A stretch of DNA of 64,000 nucleotides from Sinomonas atrocyanea (GCF_001577305.1 NZ_CP014518.1:3844001-3908000), one strand, 5' to 3'; positions 17,874 through 26,043 are shown, counted from the stretch's first letter. The notes: a model not told the origin generated them from the letters alone. Numbers and translations are program-made.

Positions 17874-17949
17874 GACTGGGTTTCACCACCGCGCCCGAGA
17901 CCGCTAGCGTGGGTGGCGGAACACACCATCGACGGCGAGGACGTGACCC

Positions 17950-18792
17950 ATGGCCCCCACCAGCAGCGATCCGGGCAGCACTGATCTGGGCAGCTACGCA
18001 ACGCTCGAGCTCGACCTCACGGACGGCATCCTGACCCTCACCGTGAACCGCCCCCAGGCCCTCAATGCGCTCTCGCAGCAGGTCATCTCGGACCTGTGGA
18101 AGGCCTTCACGGCGATCGAGGACTCCTGCACGCACGACGCCGGGTGGCCGGTGCGCGGCGTGATCCTCACCGGGGCGGGGGGCAAGGCCTTCGTGGCGGG
18201 CGCGGACATCCGGGAGATGGCGTCGATGGAGCCCGACGACGCGGCGGAGTACGCGCGCTCTGCCCAGGGCGTGACGCTCCTGATCGAGAAGGTGCCCGTG
18301 CCGGTCATCGCGGCCGTGGACGGGTTCGCCCTCGGCGGCGGCTGCGAGCTGGCGCTCGCGTGCGACTTCATCTACGCCTCCGAGGCGGCCCAGTTCGGCC
18401 AGCCCGAGGTGAACCTCGGCCTCGTGCCCGGCTTCGGCGGGTCCGTCCGCCTCCCCCAGCGCGTGGGACTGGGTCCCGCGCGCGAGCTGATCTACACGGG
18501 CCGCCGGATCGACGCGGCCGAGGCGCTGCGCCTCGGCCTCGTCAACCGCGTCCTTCCGACCCGCCAGGAGCTCCTCGCGGCGGCGCGTGCCACCCTCGGC
18601 GAGATCGCCCCGAAGGCCCCGCTCGCCGTCGGCCTCGCCAAGCAGTCGATCACGGGCGCCTACGGGCTGCACACGGGCCAGGGCCTCGAGATCGAGGCCG
18701 GGCTGTTCCGGGAGGCGTTCACCACCGAGGACATGCGCGAGGGCACCACCGCGTTCCTCGAGAAGCGCAAGGCCTCGTTCGCCGGGAAGTAG
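17950..18792 (+). CDS. Enoyl-CoA hydratase
   Basis: 280-residue crotonase. LTVNRPQALNALS, GGKAFVAGADIREM (oxyanion hole) and GFALGGGCELALACD, then EVNLGLVPGFGG, supply the two catalytic glutamates of true hydratases. It hydrates crotonyl-CoA and similar 2-enoyl-CoA, so it could take the product of the glutaryl-CoA dehydrogenase encoded 11 kb away. It is longer than the usual 255-265 residues: a segment around residue 60-70 (DSCTHDAGWPVRG) contains the dispersed HDAG-coding word exactly where relatives normally have a short loop. A TAGCGT -10 box with a TTTCAC -35 lies about 45 bp upstream. Confidence 0.9.
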   Translation: MAPTSSDPGSTDLGSYATLELDLTDGILTLTVNRPQALNALSQQVISDLWKAFTAIEDSCTHDAGWPVRGVILTGAGGKAFVAGADIREMASMEPDDAAEYARSAQGVTLLIEKVPVPVIAAVDGFALGGGCELALACDFIYASEAAQFGQPEVNLGLVPGFGGSVRLPQRVGLGPARELIYTGRRIDAAEALRLGLVNRVLPTRQELLAAARATLGEIAPKAPLAVGLAKQSITGAYGLHTGQGLEIEAGLFREAFTTEDMREGTTAFLEKRKASFAGK

Positions 18793-18820
18793 GGCGCGCG
18801 CTGTGGCCCGGGGCACAGCC

Positions 18821-18836
18821 GGTTGAGATTTCAACC
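18821..18836. promoter_or_regulatory. Palindrome GGTTGA-N4-TCAACC, candidate operator
   Basis: A 16-bp near-perfect palindrome between the enoyl-CoA hydratase and the ferric-reductase-like gene. It resembles MarR-family sites (TTGA/TCAA arms). A second related palindrome lies at 18890-18902. Confidence 0.45.
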
Positions 18837-18889
18837 AACGCACGGCTGAGGGCAAGGACCGCCACAGCAAAACGACAGGGTGCGCCGCG

Positions 18890-18902
18890 ATGGTTGAACC
18901 AT
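18890..18902. promoter_or_regulatory. Palindrome ATGGTT-G-AACCAT over the start codon of the reductase gene
   Basis: A perfect 13-bp palindrome whose right arm contains the first two bases of the ATG at 18901. The shared word GATGGTTGAA also occurs in front of the luciferase-like gene (24965 onward). A bound repressor, or an RNA hairpin over the start codon, would lower expression of the electron-transfer operon. Confidence 0.45.
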
Positions 18903-20343
18903 GACGGCGACACTCCCCACTCCCCAGCCTCGCACCGAGGCGCTGCCCCGGGTGACCCGGCGCGCGGCCCTGAGCCGTGAGCTCAGGGCCCGCGGCCGGC
19001 GACGCCTCGCCGGCGCGGATCTGCTCACCGTGGCCGCGTGGGGCTCGGCGGCCGCCGCCGTGGCCCTGTACCTCGCGGACGGGGCGGCCGGCCAGTTCGG
19101 CTCCGTGGCCTCGGCGCTCACGGCGATCGGCATCATCGCCGGGCTCATCGGCACGGACCTCGTGCTCGTGATGCTCCTCCTGGCGGCTCGGCTGCCCTGG
19201 ATCGACCGGGCGATCGGCCACGACCGGGCCATGGCCGTCCACGGCAGCCTCGGCAAGCCCTCGCTCTACCTGCTCCTGGCCCACATGGTCTTCCTCCTGC
19301 TCGGCTACGGCGCCTCCGAGGGCCTCAACCCGATCGCCGAGGCCGTGAGCCTGTGGAACCTCGTGCCGGACATGTGGCTCGCGTTCGTCTCGATCGCGCT
19401 GTTCATCGCCGTGGTCGTGACCTCCCTCGTGGCGGTGCGGCGCAAGATGCCGTACGAGTTCTGGCACGCCATCCACCTGCTCTCCTACGCCGCTGTCCTC
19501 ACGGCCATCCCCCACCAGTTCAGCGTCGGCTCGCTCTTCGCCGAGGGGCACTGGCAGCGGCTCTACTGGGAGGTCTTCTACTGGGGCGTGGTCGTGGCCC
19601 TCCTCTGGTTCCGCGTGGTCACCCCGGTGGTGCGCACGTGGCGCCACCAGCTCACGGTGAGCCGCGTGGTGCAGGAGGGGAACGGCGTCGTGAGCATCGA
19701 GATGACGGGCCTGCGCCTGCACGAGCTCACCGGGGAGGGCGGCCGGTTCTTCGTCTGGCGCTTCCTCGCCCCCGGCCTGTGGTGGCACGCCCACCCGTTC
19801 AGCCTCTCCGCCGAGCCGCACGGCGAAGCCCTGCGCATCACCGTCCGCAACCTCGGCCGCGGCAGCGCCGCCCTCGCCCGGCTCCGCCCGGGCACCAAGG
19901 TGGCCCTCGCGGGGCCCTACGGCAACTTCGCCCACAGCTCCCGCACCCGCCCCGGCCTGGTCCTCGTGGGCTCGGGCATCGGCATCACCCCGATCCGCGC
20001 CCTGCTCGAGCGGGCCGAGTTCGCCCCGGGCGACGCGACCGTGATCCTGCGGGCCAGCGCCCCGCACCAGCTCTACCTGCGCGAGGAGATCGCCTCCCTG
20101 TGCCGGGCCCGCGGCGCCGTGCTGTACGAGCTCGTGGGCCGGCGCGCCCGCGGCAGCTCCTGGCTCCCCCGGCACCAGACGGGGCTGCACCTGACCGACT
20201 ACCTCCCCGCCAGCGCCCCCACGCTGGCCGACTCCGACGTCTACGTCTGCGGGCCCCGCGAATGGTCCGACGCCGTCCTCGCCGACGCGAAGGCCGCCGG
20301 CGCCCGGGACGAGACCCTCCATCGCGAAAGGTTCGACTGGTGA
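18901..20343 (+). CDS. Ferric-reductase-like membrane flavoprotein with NAD(P)/FAD reductase domain
   Basis: 480 residues. The N-terminal half has about six membrane helices of the ferric-reductase-like domain with His residues suited to haem ligation (AMAVHGSLGKPSLYLLLAHM; EFWHAIHLLSYAAVL). The C-terminal half is a ferredoxin-NADP reductase module: HPFSLSAEP (FAD), LVGSGIGITPIRALLE (NAD(P) ribose loop) and VYVCGPREW. It should pass electrons from cytosolic NAD(P)H through FAD and haem to the outer face. It overlaps the FMN-binding gene by 4 bp, and an ApbE gene follows. That set matches known flavin-dependent extracellular electron-transfer operons, with the FMN-binding protein as acceptor. 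Confidence 0.87.
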   Translation: MTATLPTPQPRTEALPRVTRRAALSRELRARGRRRLAGADLLTVAAWGSAAAAVALYLADGAAGQFGSVASALTAIGIIAGLIGTDLVLVMLLLAARLPWIDRAIGHDRAMAVHGSLGKPSLYLLLAHMVFLLLGYGASEGLNPIAEAVSLWNLVPDMWLAFVSIALFIAVVVTSLVAVRRKMPYEFWHAIHLLSYAAVLTAIPHQFSVGSLFAEGHWQRLYWEVFYWGVVVALLWFRVVTPVVRTWRHQLTVSRVVQEGNGVVSIEMTGLRLHELTGEGGRFFVWRFLAPGLWWHAHPFSLSAEPHGEALRITVRNLGRGSAALARLRPGTKVALAGPYGNFAHSSRTRPGLVLVGSGIGITPIRALLERAEFAPGDATVILRASAPHQLYLREEIASLCRARGAVLYELVGRRARGSSWLPRHQTGLHLTDYLPASAPTLADSDVYVCGPREWSDAVLADAKAAGARDETLHRERFDW

Positions 20344-20864
20344 GAAAACGCGCAGCACTCTCCGCCTCCGTCGCCTCCCTCGGCATCCTCGCCATCGGCT
20401 GGCAGGCCGGCGCGCACGCCCTCGAGGCCAGCCAGCCCACGGCCGCCGGCACCACCGGGACCGCGGGCACCACCGGCACGGGAGGCACGACGGCGGGCTC
20501 CGCCTCGGGCGCGTCCGGCACCTCGGGCGGCACGGCCTTGGGCTCGGGCACCGCGTCCCAGGCGACCGCCGGAGCCCAGGCCAAGGCCCAGGCCACGTAC
20601 GCGGGACAGGCCGTCTTGACCCGCTACGGCGACGTCCAGGTCCAGATCACCGTGCAGAACGGCAAGATCACCGACGTGACGGCGCTGCACCTGACCGACG
20701 CCGAGATGCGCTCCCAGATGATCAGCGCCAACGCGGCGCCGATCCTGCGCTCCGAGGTCCTGCAGGCCCAGTCGGCCAACGTCCAGACCGTCAGCGGCGC
20801 CACGATCACCTCCGACGCCTACCTCCAGTCCCTCCAGGCGGCCCTCGATGCAGCCCATCTCTGA
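20340..20864 (+). CDS. Exported FMN-binding domain protein
   Basis: 174 residues from a GTG overlapping the reductase stop. A basic N-terminus (RKRAALSASVASLGILAIG) serves as signal or membrane anchor. A roughly 45-residue Thr/Gly/Ser/Ala-rich linker follows, then an FMN_bind domain. The motif VSGATITSDAY near residue 150 is the [S/T]GAT flavinylation site where ApbE attaches FMN to the Thr. It most likely stands outside the membrane and accepts electrons from the reductase. The last 17 bases overlap the start of apbE. Confidence 0.85.
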   Translation: MRKRAALSASVASLGILAIGWQAGAHALEASQPTAAGTTGTAGTTGTGGTTAGSASGASGTSGGTALGSGTASQATAGAQAKAQATYAGQAVLTRYGDVQVQITVQNGKITDVTALHLTDAEMRSQMISANAAPILRSEVLQAQSANVQTVSGATITSDAYLQSLQAALDAAHL

Positions 20865-21750
20865 TCCGATCCCCGCCCTCCCTGCGCCCGGTACCGCGGC
20901 GCCTGGCACCCCGGCCCTGCGCGCCCGGACGTTCGTCTGCATGGGCACCGTGGTCAGCCTCACGGTCCCCGTCCGTCCCGGCGACGGGCTGCAGGCCGAC
21001 CTCGACCGGCTCGAGGCCGCGACCGCCGTGGTGGAGGACCAGTTCGCGGCCCTCGACGCCCAGTTCAGCCTCTACCGGCCGGACTCAGAGGCCAGCCGGA
21101 TCGCCCGCGGCGAGCTGACCCTCCTGCAGGCCAGCCCGCTCATGCGGGACCTGTACGCGGACGCGGTACGGTGGCGCCGCCGCACCGAGGGTGCCTTCAC
21201 CCCCGAGCGCCCGGACGGGCTCCTGGACCTGAGCGGGCTCGTCAAGGGCTACGCCATCGACGAGGCGGGCCGTTCGCTCGCCGCGCTCGGGCTGCACGAT
21301 TGGTGCCTCAATGCCGGGGGCGACGTGCTCGTCTCCGGTTCGCCGGCGCCGTCGCCCGCAGGTGCCTCCCCGTGGCTCGCCGGGATCGTGGATCCCGCCG
21401 ACCGGCGGACCCTGCTGGGCGCCTACCCGCTCGGCCCGCAGCCCCCCGCCCGGCTCGCGCAGCCCCCCGCCCGGCTCGCGCTGGCCACCTCGGGCTCGGC
21501 CGAGCGCGGCGACCACATCTGGACGGTCGGCCTGCGCGGGCCCTCCGGCCCCCGCCATGCCGAGTTCACCCAGGTGAGCGTGGCCGCCCAGGACATCGTC
21601 ACCGCGGACGTCCTGGCGACGGCGATCGTGGCCGGCGGCCGGCCTGCCCTCGATGCGGTCACCGCCCACTGGGACGTGGACGTGCTCGCGGTGGCACGCG
21701 ACGGCGGGCTGCTCGCCACGCCCGGGTTCCGCGCCCCGAGCGCCGCGTAG
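20848..21750 (+). CDS. apbE: FAD:protein FMN transferase
   Basis: 300-residue ApbE. MGTVVSLTVP, LLDLSGLVKGYAIDEAGRSL, WCLNAGGDVLVSG, TSGSAERGDHIW and ADVLATAI are all present and cover the FAD- and Mg-binding sites. It transfers FMN from FAD onto the Thr of the neighbouring FMN-binding protein. Its start lies inside the end of that gene. No clear signal peptide was seen, unlike many Gram-negative ApbE lipoproteins. A 21-bp in-frame duplication (21439-21480) doubles the heptad QPPARLA in a surface loop before the TSGSAERG motif. It is convergent with the SGNH hydrolase gene 18 bp away. Confidence 0.88.
   Translation: MQPISDPIPALPAPGTAAPGTPALRARTFVCMGTVVSLTVPVRPGDGLQADLDRLEAATAVVEDQFAALDAQFSLYRPDSEASRIARGELTLLQASPLMRDLYADAVRWRRRTEGAFTPERPDGLLDLSGLVKGYAIDEAGRSLAALGLHDWCLNAGGDVLVSGSPAPSPAGASPWLAGIVDPADRRTLLGAYPLGPQPPARLAQPPARLALATSGSAERGDHIWTVGLRGPSGPRHAEFTQVSVAAQDIVTADVLATAIVAGGRPALDAVTAHWDVDVLAVARDGGLLATPGFRAPSAA
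21439..21480 (+). repeat. 21-bp in-frame tandem duplication inside apbE
   Basis: Two identical 21-bp copies back to back, starting at 21439 and 21460, each encoding QPPARLA. The lack of divergence points to a recent duplication that kept the frame. Confidence 0.9.
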
Positions 21751-21768
21751 CGTCGCCCGGCTTCGGCC

Positions 21769-22536
21769 TCAGAGGCGGGTGGGCTCCGGGTACTTGGGGC
21801 TCAGGCCGTCGCCCGAGGACCGGCCGGTGATGCGCCGCACGACCCAGGGCCACGCGTACTCCCGGGTCCACGCGGCATTCGCGCGGAACTGCTCCACGCG
21901 GCTCATCTTCGGCAGCGGCACGGCGTCGGGGACCTCGGCGAGCCCCTCGTGCTCGAGCAGCTCGAGGACGCGGTTGGCCATGGTCGCGTGCCCGAGGGCG
22001 GACATGTGCATCCGGTCCACGTCCCACATGCGCCAGTCCTGGAACTCGTGGAAGCGCCAGTAGTCCACGAGGGTGGCGCCGTGGCGGTCCGCGATCCAGC
22101 GGACCTGCTCGTTGTAGATGGCGGTGCGGCCGCGCATCGTGCCGAACACCTTGGAGGAGCCGGCGTCGAACCCGGTGAAGAGCAGGACGCGCGCGCCCGC
22201 GCCCGCGAGTCGGGCCACCGCGGCGTCGTACCCCTCCATGAGCGCATCGATGTCCACCGTGGGCCGGAGGATGTCGTTGGCCCCGGCGTAGAGGGTCACG
22301 ATCGTGGGGCGCAGCGCGAGCGCCGGCTCGATCTGCTCGGCGAGGATCTGGCGGATCTTGCGGCCGCGGATCGCGAGGTTGGCGTAGCCCAGGTCCGGAT
22401 CGGCCCTCTGGAGCTGCTCGGCCACGCGGTCCGCCCAGCCGCGCACGCCGTTGGGACGGGCCGGGTCCGGATCGCCGACGCCCTCCGTGAAGGAGTCGCC
22501 CAAGGCCACGAAGCGGGAGGTGAAGGACTCGCTCAC
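21769..22536 (-). CDS. SGNH/GDSL-family hydrolase
   Basis: 255-residue esterase/lipase-like protein. Block I FVALGDSFTEGVGD carries the nucleophile Ser, block III LYAGANDIL the oxyanion Asn, and block V DRMHMSALGH the Asp/His pair. There is no signal peptide, so it is probably cytoplasmic. It overlaps the MarR gene upstream by 4 bp, so the two are co-transcribed. A paralogue with the same GDSFTEGVGD block lies at 43543-44403. Confidence 0.87.
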   Translation of the reverse strand: MSESFTSRFVALGDSFTEGVGDPDPARPNGVRGWADRVAEQLQRADPDLGYANLAIRGRKIRQILAEQIEPALALRPTIVTLYAGANDILRPTVDIDALMEGYDAAVARLAGAGARVLLFTGFDAGSSKVFGTMRGRTAIYNEQVRWIADRHGATLVDYWRFHEFQDWRMWDVDRMHMSALGHATMANRVLELLEHEGLAEVPDAVPLPKMSRVEQFRANAAWTREYAWPWVVRRITGRSSGDGLSPKYPEPTRL

Positions 22537-23060
22537 GGTGCCACCTCGCCGTCGTGCGCCGGGCCGAGGAGCCCCTCACGGGACGGATCCCGGAAGATCC
22601 AGCTCTCCGGCTGCAGCCTGCCGACGACCTTCTCGCCGATGTCCGCCAGCCGGGCCACATCCTCCGCGCCGAGGGCATCGAACACGAGCTGCCGCACGCG
22701 CCCCACGTGCTCGGGGGCGAGGTCCACGATGGTCTCCCAGCCGGCGTCGGTGAGGTGCGCGGTGGTGACGCGGGCGTCGTCCGGAGAAGGGCGCCGGTCG
22801 ATCCAGCCGCGTGCCTGGAGCTTCGTCACCACGTGCGAGAGGCGCGAGAGCGAGGCCGAGGTGCGGGAGGCGAGCTCCTTCATGGGGAGCATGCGGCCCT
22901 CGGCCTCGGAGAGCATCGCGAGCACGTTGTAGTCGAAGAGGGACAGCTTGTTCAGCTGGGTCAGGTGCGCGTCGAGGGCGGCCGGCAGGAGCGTGGTCAC
23001 GCTCAGCAGGGCAAGCCACGCCCGGCGCTCCTGGGCGTCAAGCCAGCGGGATTCCGTCAC
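22533..23060 (-). CDS. MarR-family transcriptional regulator
   Basis: 175 residues. A winged helix-turn-helix is seen (MKELASRTSASLSRLSHVV, then a wing with RRPSPDDARVTTAHLTDAG), with helical ends for dimerisation. The GTG start at 23060 lies 8 bp after a TATGCT -10 box, so the mRNA is probably leaderless. It is divergent from a YciI gene across 24 bp and sits upstream of the SGNH hydrolase in one operon. It is the natural candidate to bind the TTGAA-type palindromes at 18821, 18890 and 24970; that link is inference. Confidence 0.87.
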   Translation of the reverse strand: MTESRWLDAQERRAWLALLSVTTLLPAALDAHLTQLNKLSLFDYNVLAMLSEAEGRMLPMKELASRTSASLSRLSHVVTKLQARGWIDRRPSPDDARVTTAHLTDAGWETIVDLAPEHVGRVRQLVFDALGAEDVARLADIGEKVVGRLQPESWIFRDPSREGLLGPAHDGEVAP

Positions 23061-23084
23061 GGGTACCAAGCATAGGCTGTAGGG
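23061..23084. promoter_or_regulatory. Overlapping divergent leaderless promoters
   Basis: Only 24 bp separate two start codons. Plus strand: TAGGCT (23073-23078), 6 bp before the ATG at 23085. Minus strand: TATGCT (23074-23069), 8 bp before the GTG at 23060. The two -10 boxes share bases, so only one polymerase can occupy the site at a time and transcription of the two genes should be mutually exclusive at any moment. Confidence 0.65.
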
Positions 23085-23369
23085 ATGCTCATCGTTTCGC
23101 TCACCTACAGGGTGCCCATGGATGTCGTCGAGGCCCATCTCGAGGCGCACCGGAGCTGGCTCCGCGACGCGGTGGACCGCGGGCTCGTGGTCGCCGCGGG
23201 GCGCAAGAACCCGCGCACCGGCGGCATCCTCCTCTCCCTCGCGGAGCGGGGTGCGCTCGAGGCCGCGATCGCCGAGGACCCGTTCTCGGTGCACGGGGTG
23301 GCCGACTTCGAGGTGACCGAGGCGGACATGACCACCGCGGCCGCGGGGTTCGAGGCGCTGCTCACCTGA
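23085..23369 (+). CDS. YciI-family protein
   Basis: 94 residues, normal family length. The fold starts MLIVSLTYRVPMDVVEAHLE, then SWLRDAVDRGLVVAAGRKNP, with the conserved His/Asp pair (EAHLEAHRSW; DPF) seen in YciI-like dimeric alpha-beta barrel proteins. Biochemical role is undefined; some relatives act on chlorinated lactones or as stress proteins. It is leaderless from a promoter shared with the MarR gene, suggesting control by that regulator. Confidence 0.85.
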   Translation: MLIVSLTYRVPMDVVEAHLEAHRSWLRDAVDRGLVVAAGRKNPRTGGILLSLAERGALEAAIAEDPFSVHGVADFEVTEADMTTAAAGFEALLT

Positions 23370-23380
23370 GGGCGCTCCGG

Positions 23381-23416
23381 GCTGTTCCCTCCCGCCCCGC
23401 TGTTCCCTCCCGCCCC
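23381..23416 (+). repeat. 18-bp tandem repeat, two copies
   Basis: GCTGTTCCCTCCCGCCCC occurs at 23381 and again at 23399 without a gap, in the leader between the YciI and phosphoesterase genes. No function is apparent. Confidence 0.85.
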
Positions 23417-23495
23417 TCGGCGCCATAGCCTGTCCCCGTTGGGCTCCGGGCGTCCCCACGGCGTACCCCGGCGTTGTCCCAGCGGAGGGAAGGCC

Positions 23496-24827
23496 ATGGC
23501 TGACGGACTCGCAGGAATCGACCACATCGTGGTGCTCATGCTCGAGAACCGCTCGTTCGACCACGTGCTCGGGTACCTCTACCACGCCGCGGGGAACGTG
23601 TCGCCGAGCGGGGCGCCGTTCGAGGGCCTCACAGGCACCGAAAGCTGCCCGGGCCCCGATGGCAAGCCCGTGGCGGTCTACCCCATCACTCCGACGACCC
23701 CCGACGCCTACTTCATGCCTGGGGCCGACCCGGGTGAGGGCTTCGCGCGGGCCAACGCCCAGCTCTTCGGGACCACGAAGCCCGCTCCGGGAGCGGTGCC
23801 CACCATGACCGGGTTCGTGTCCGACTACGCGCAGGCCATCAAGGACAACCAGGCGAAGAAGTGGTACGTGGTCCCCGGCACGGCGCCGGGCTGGATCATG
23901 GGCTGCTTCGCCCCGGAGACGCTCCCCGTGCTCAGCGGGCTCGCGCGCGGGTTCGCCGTGTGCGACCACTGGTTCAGCTCCGTGCCCACAGAGACCATGC
24001 CCAACCGGGCCTTCACGTGCGCCGGGACGAGCCAGGGCCACATGGACGACGTCACGAAGTCGTTCACCGTGCCGAGCATCTTCGGGCTCCTCGGCCAGCA
24101 CGGCGTGCCGTGGAAGATCTACGGCTACAGCAAGCCGCCGCTGACCCGTCTGAACTTTCCGGACACGCAGAAGGCCCCGGCGGCGAACATCGGCCTGTTC
24201 AAGGACTTCCGCGCCGACGCCGCGGCAGGGACCTTGCCCGCGTTCGCCTTCGTGGAGCCGGCCTGGAGTTCCACCGGCAACAGCCAGCACCCCAACTACA
24301 GCATGGCCGCAGGGGAGCAGCTCATCCTCGACACCTACAGCGCACTCCGCGCGGGGCCGGCCTGGGCGAGGACGCTCCTGATCGTGACCTATGACGAGCA
24401 CGGCGGATGCTACGACCACGTCCCGCCGCCCGGCGGGGCGGTCCGGCCGGACGACTCGCCGGGAGAGTTCGGATTCGACTTCACGCGCTTCGGCCCCCGG
24501 GTCCCCACGGTCCTGGTGAGCCCGCTCATCCCGCCCGGCACGGTGTTCCGCGTGCCCGCGGGATCCACGCCCCTCGACCACACGAGCATCCTGGCCACCG
24601 TGGAACACCGGTTCGGGCTGCCGCCGCTCACCCGCAGGGACGCGGCCGCGCCGGACGTCGGGGCCGTCCTCACGCTCGCCACACCCCGGAGCGACGACCC
24701 CCTGGCCGGGGTCTCGGCGCCGCCGCAGCCTCCCGTCCCCGCAGCCCTGGCGGCCACGCCCGCGCATCTGGCGGACGTCCGGGACGAGCTCATGGCGCGC
24801 TTCACGCCGGGGGACGTGGTGGGCTGA
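23496..24827 (+). CDS. Phospholipase C / acid phosphatase-type phosphoesterase
   Basis: 443 residues. The N-terminal DHIVVLMLENRSFDHVLG is the metal-binding signature of bacterial phospholipase C and AcpA phosphatases. Other ligands appear in VPTETMPNRAF, HPNYSMAAGEQ and TYDEHGGCYDHVPPP. The ATG at 23496 has GGAGGGA at ideal spacing. Relatives are usually exported by Tat, but this protein starts directly at the catalytic strand with no signal peptide, so it is likely cytoplasmic or a shortened subgroup. Substrate (phospholipid, phosphate monoester) is not predictable. Confidence 0.87.
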   Translation: MADGLAGIDHIVVLMLENRSFDHVLGYLYHAAGNVSPSGAPFEGLTGTESCPGPDGKPVAVYPITPTTPDAYFMPGADPGEGFARANAQLFGTTKPAPGAVPTMTGFVSDYAQAIKDNQAKKWYVVPGTAPGWIMGCFAPETLPVLSGLARGFAVCDHWFSSVPTETMPNRAFTCAGTSQGHMDDVTKSFTVPSIFGLLGQHGVPWKIYGYSKPPLTRLNFPDTQKAPAANIGLFKDFRADAAAGTLPAFAFVEPAWSSTGNSQHPNYSMAAGEQLILDTYSALRAGPAWARTLLIVTYDEHGGCYDHVPPPGGAVRPDDSPGEFGFDFTRFGPRVPTVLVSPLIPPGTVFRVPAGSTPLDHTSILATVEHRFGLPPLTRRDAAAPDVGAVLTLATPRSDDPLAGVSAPPQPPVPAALAATPAHLADVRDELMARFTPGDVVG

Positions 24828-24969
24828 CCCTCGGGCGCAGGCTGGGGCGTGCCATTCTGCTCACCAATCCTCGGCGCCCCGGCGTGTCCTTGAGCGACAC
24901 GCCGCGTAGAGGCCCCTCCGCCGCCCAGCGCGAGCAGGAACGCACGCGCCCGGGAATTCCCCATGATGG

Positions 24970-24981
24970 TTGAATGTTCAA
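24970..24981. promoter_or_regulatory. TTGAA-TG-TTCAA-type palindrome before the luciferase-like gene
   Basis: TTGAATGTTCAA ends 6 bp before the ATG at 24988 and shares GATGGTTGAA with the site at 18890. The form is typical of MarR-family operators. Its closeness to the start suggests a leaderless or short-leader mRNA blocked by the repressor. Confidence 0.5.
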
Positions 24982-24987
24982 GCAAAT

Positions 24988-26043
24988 ATGGACTTCGGCA
25001 TCTTCACTTTCGGCGAGCTCACGCGCGGCCCTTCCGGCAGCGCGCGCAGCGCCGCCCAGCGCATCGACGAGACCCTCCGGCTCGCCACCCTCGCGGACGA
25101 GGCGGGCCTGGACGTGATCGGCCTCGGCGAGCACCACCGGCATGACTTCGCGTTCTCGGCGCCCGAGATCGTGCTCGCGGCGATCGCCCGCGAGACCCGG
25201 CGCATCCGCCTCACCACTGCCGTCACCGTCCTCTCGACCGCGGACCCGGCGAGGGTGTTCGAGCAGTTCGCCACCCTCGACCTCGTCTCCGGCGGCCGCG
25301 CCGAGATCCTCGCCGGGCGCGGGGTGTTCCCGGAGTCGTTCCCGCTCTTCGGCTACGACCCGGCCCAGTACGACGCCCTCTTCGAGGACAAGCTCGAGCT
25401 CCTGCTGCAGATGCGCGACCACGCCGACGTCACCTGGCCTCCCCCGGGCGCGGCAGACGGTGTGCGGCCGCGCGCCCACCACGCCCTCCACCACGCGGCG
25501 ATCGCGCCCCGGCCGGTCCAGGAGCGGCTCCCGATCTGGCGCGGCGTGGGCGGGACGCCCTCGAGCTTCGCCCGGGCGGGCCAGGCGGGGGTGCCGCTGT
25601 TCCTCGCGCTCCTCTCTGGCCACCAGCACTTCGTGCGGCTCGTCGAGCTCTACCGGACCGCCGGCGCGCAGGCCGGGCACGCGGCGTCGTCCCTCGCGGT
25701 CGGCACGGGGAGCCACTTCTACGCCGCGCGCACCTCGCGCCAGGCCCGCACCACGTTCTACCCGCACTACGCCGCGTACATCGAGCAGAACATGCCCCGG
25801 CCTGCCGGGACGTTCCCGCGGGACCAGTTCGACGCATGGGCCGGCCCGGGCGGCGGGCTGCTCGTGGGCAGTCCTGCCGAGATCACCGAACGGATCCTCG
25901 CCACCCACGAGGCGCTCGGCACGAGCCGGTTCATGGCGCAGGTGGGCCTGGGGACGCTGCCGTTCGCCGAGACGGCGGCGTCCGTCGAGCTGCTGGCCAC
26001 CGAGATCGTTCCCGCGGTGAAGAGGGCCCTCGGCGAGGACTGA
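24988..26043 (+). CDS. LLM-class flavin-dependent oxidoreductase
   Basis: 351-residue luciferase-like TIM-barrel monooxygenase. MDFGIFTFGE, GLGEHHRHDF, LTTAVTVLSTADPARVFEQF and LVSGGRAEILAGRG are family hallmarks. It should use reduced flavin (FMNH2 or F420H2) to oxidise a small molecule; substrate unknown. The ATG at 24988 is chosen over an upstream TTG inside the palindrome. It ends 21 bp from the convergent uxaB gene, and the short space holds no obvious terminator hairpin. Confidence 0.87.
   Translation: MDFGIFTFGELTRGPSGSARSAAQRIDETLRLATLADEAGLDVIGLGEHHRHDFAFSAPEIVLAAIARETRRIRLTTAVTVLSTADPARVFEQFATLDLVSGGRAEILAGRGVFPESFPLFGYDPAQYDALFEDKLELLLQMRDHADVTWPPPGAADGVRPRAHHALHHAAIAPRPVQERLPIWRGVGGTPSSFARAGQAGVPLFLALLSGHQHFVRLVELYRTAGAQAGHAASSLAVGTGSHFYAARTSRQARTTFYPHYAAYIEQNMPRPAGTFPRDQFDAWAGPGGGLLVGSPAEITERILATHEALGTSRFMAQVGLGTLPFAETAASVELLATEIVPAVKRALGED

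Noticed and set aside
23439..23495. Longer N-terminus of the phosphoesterase
   Set aside because: The upstream stretch (MGSGRPHGVPRRCPSGG) contains the RBS of the ATG at 23496 and is not a signal peptide.
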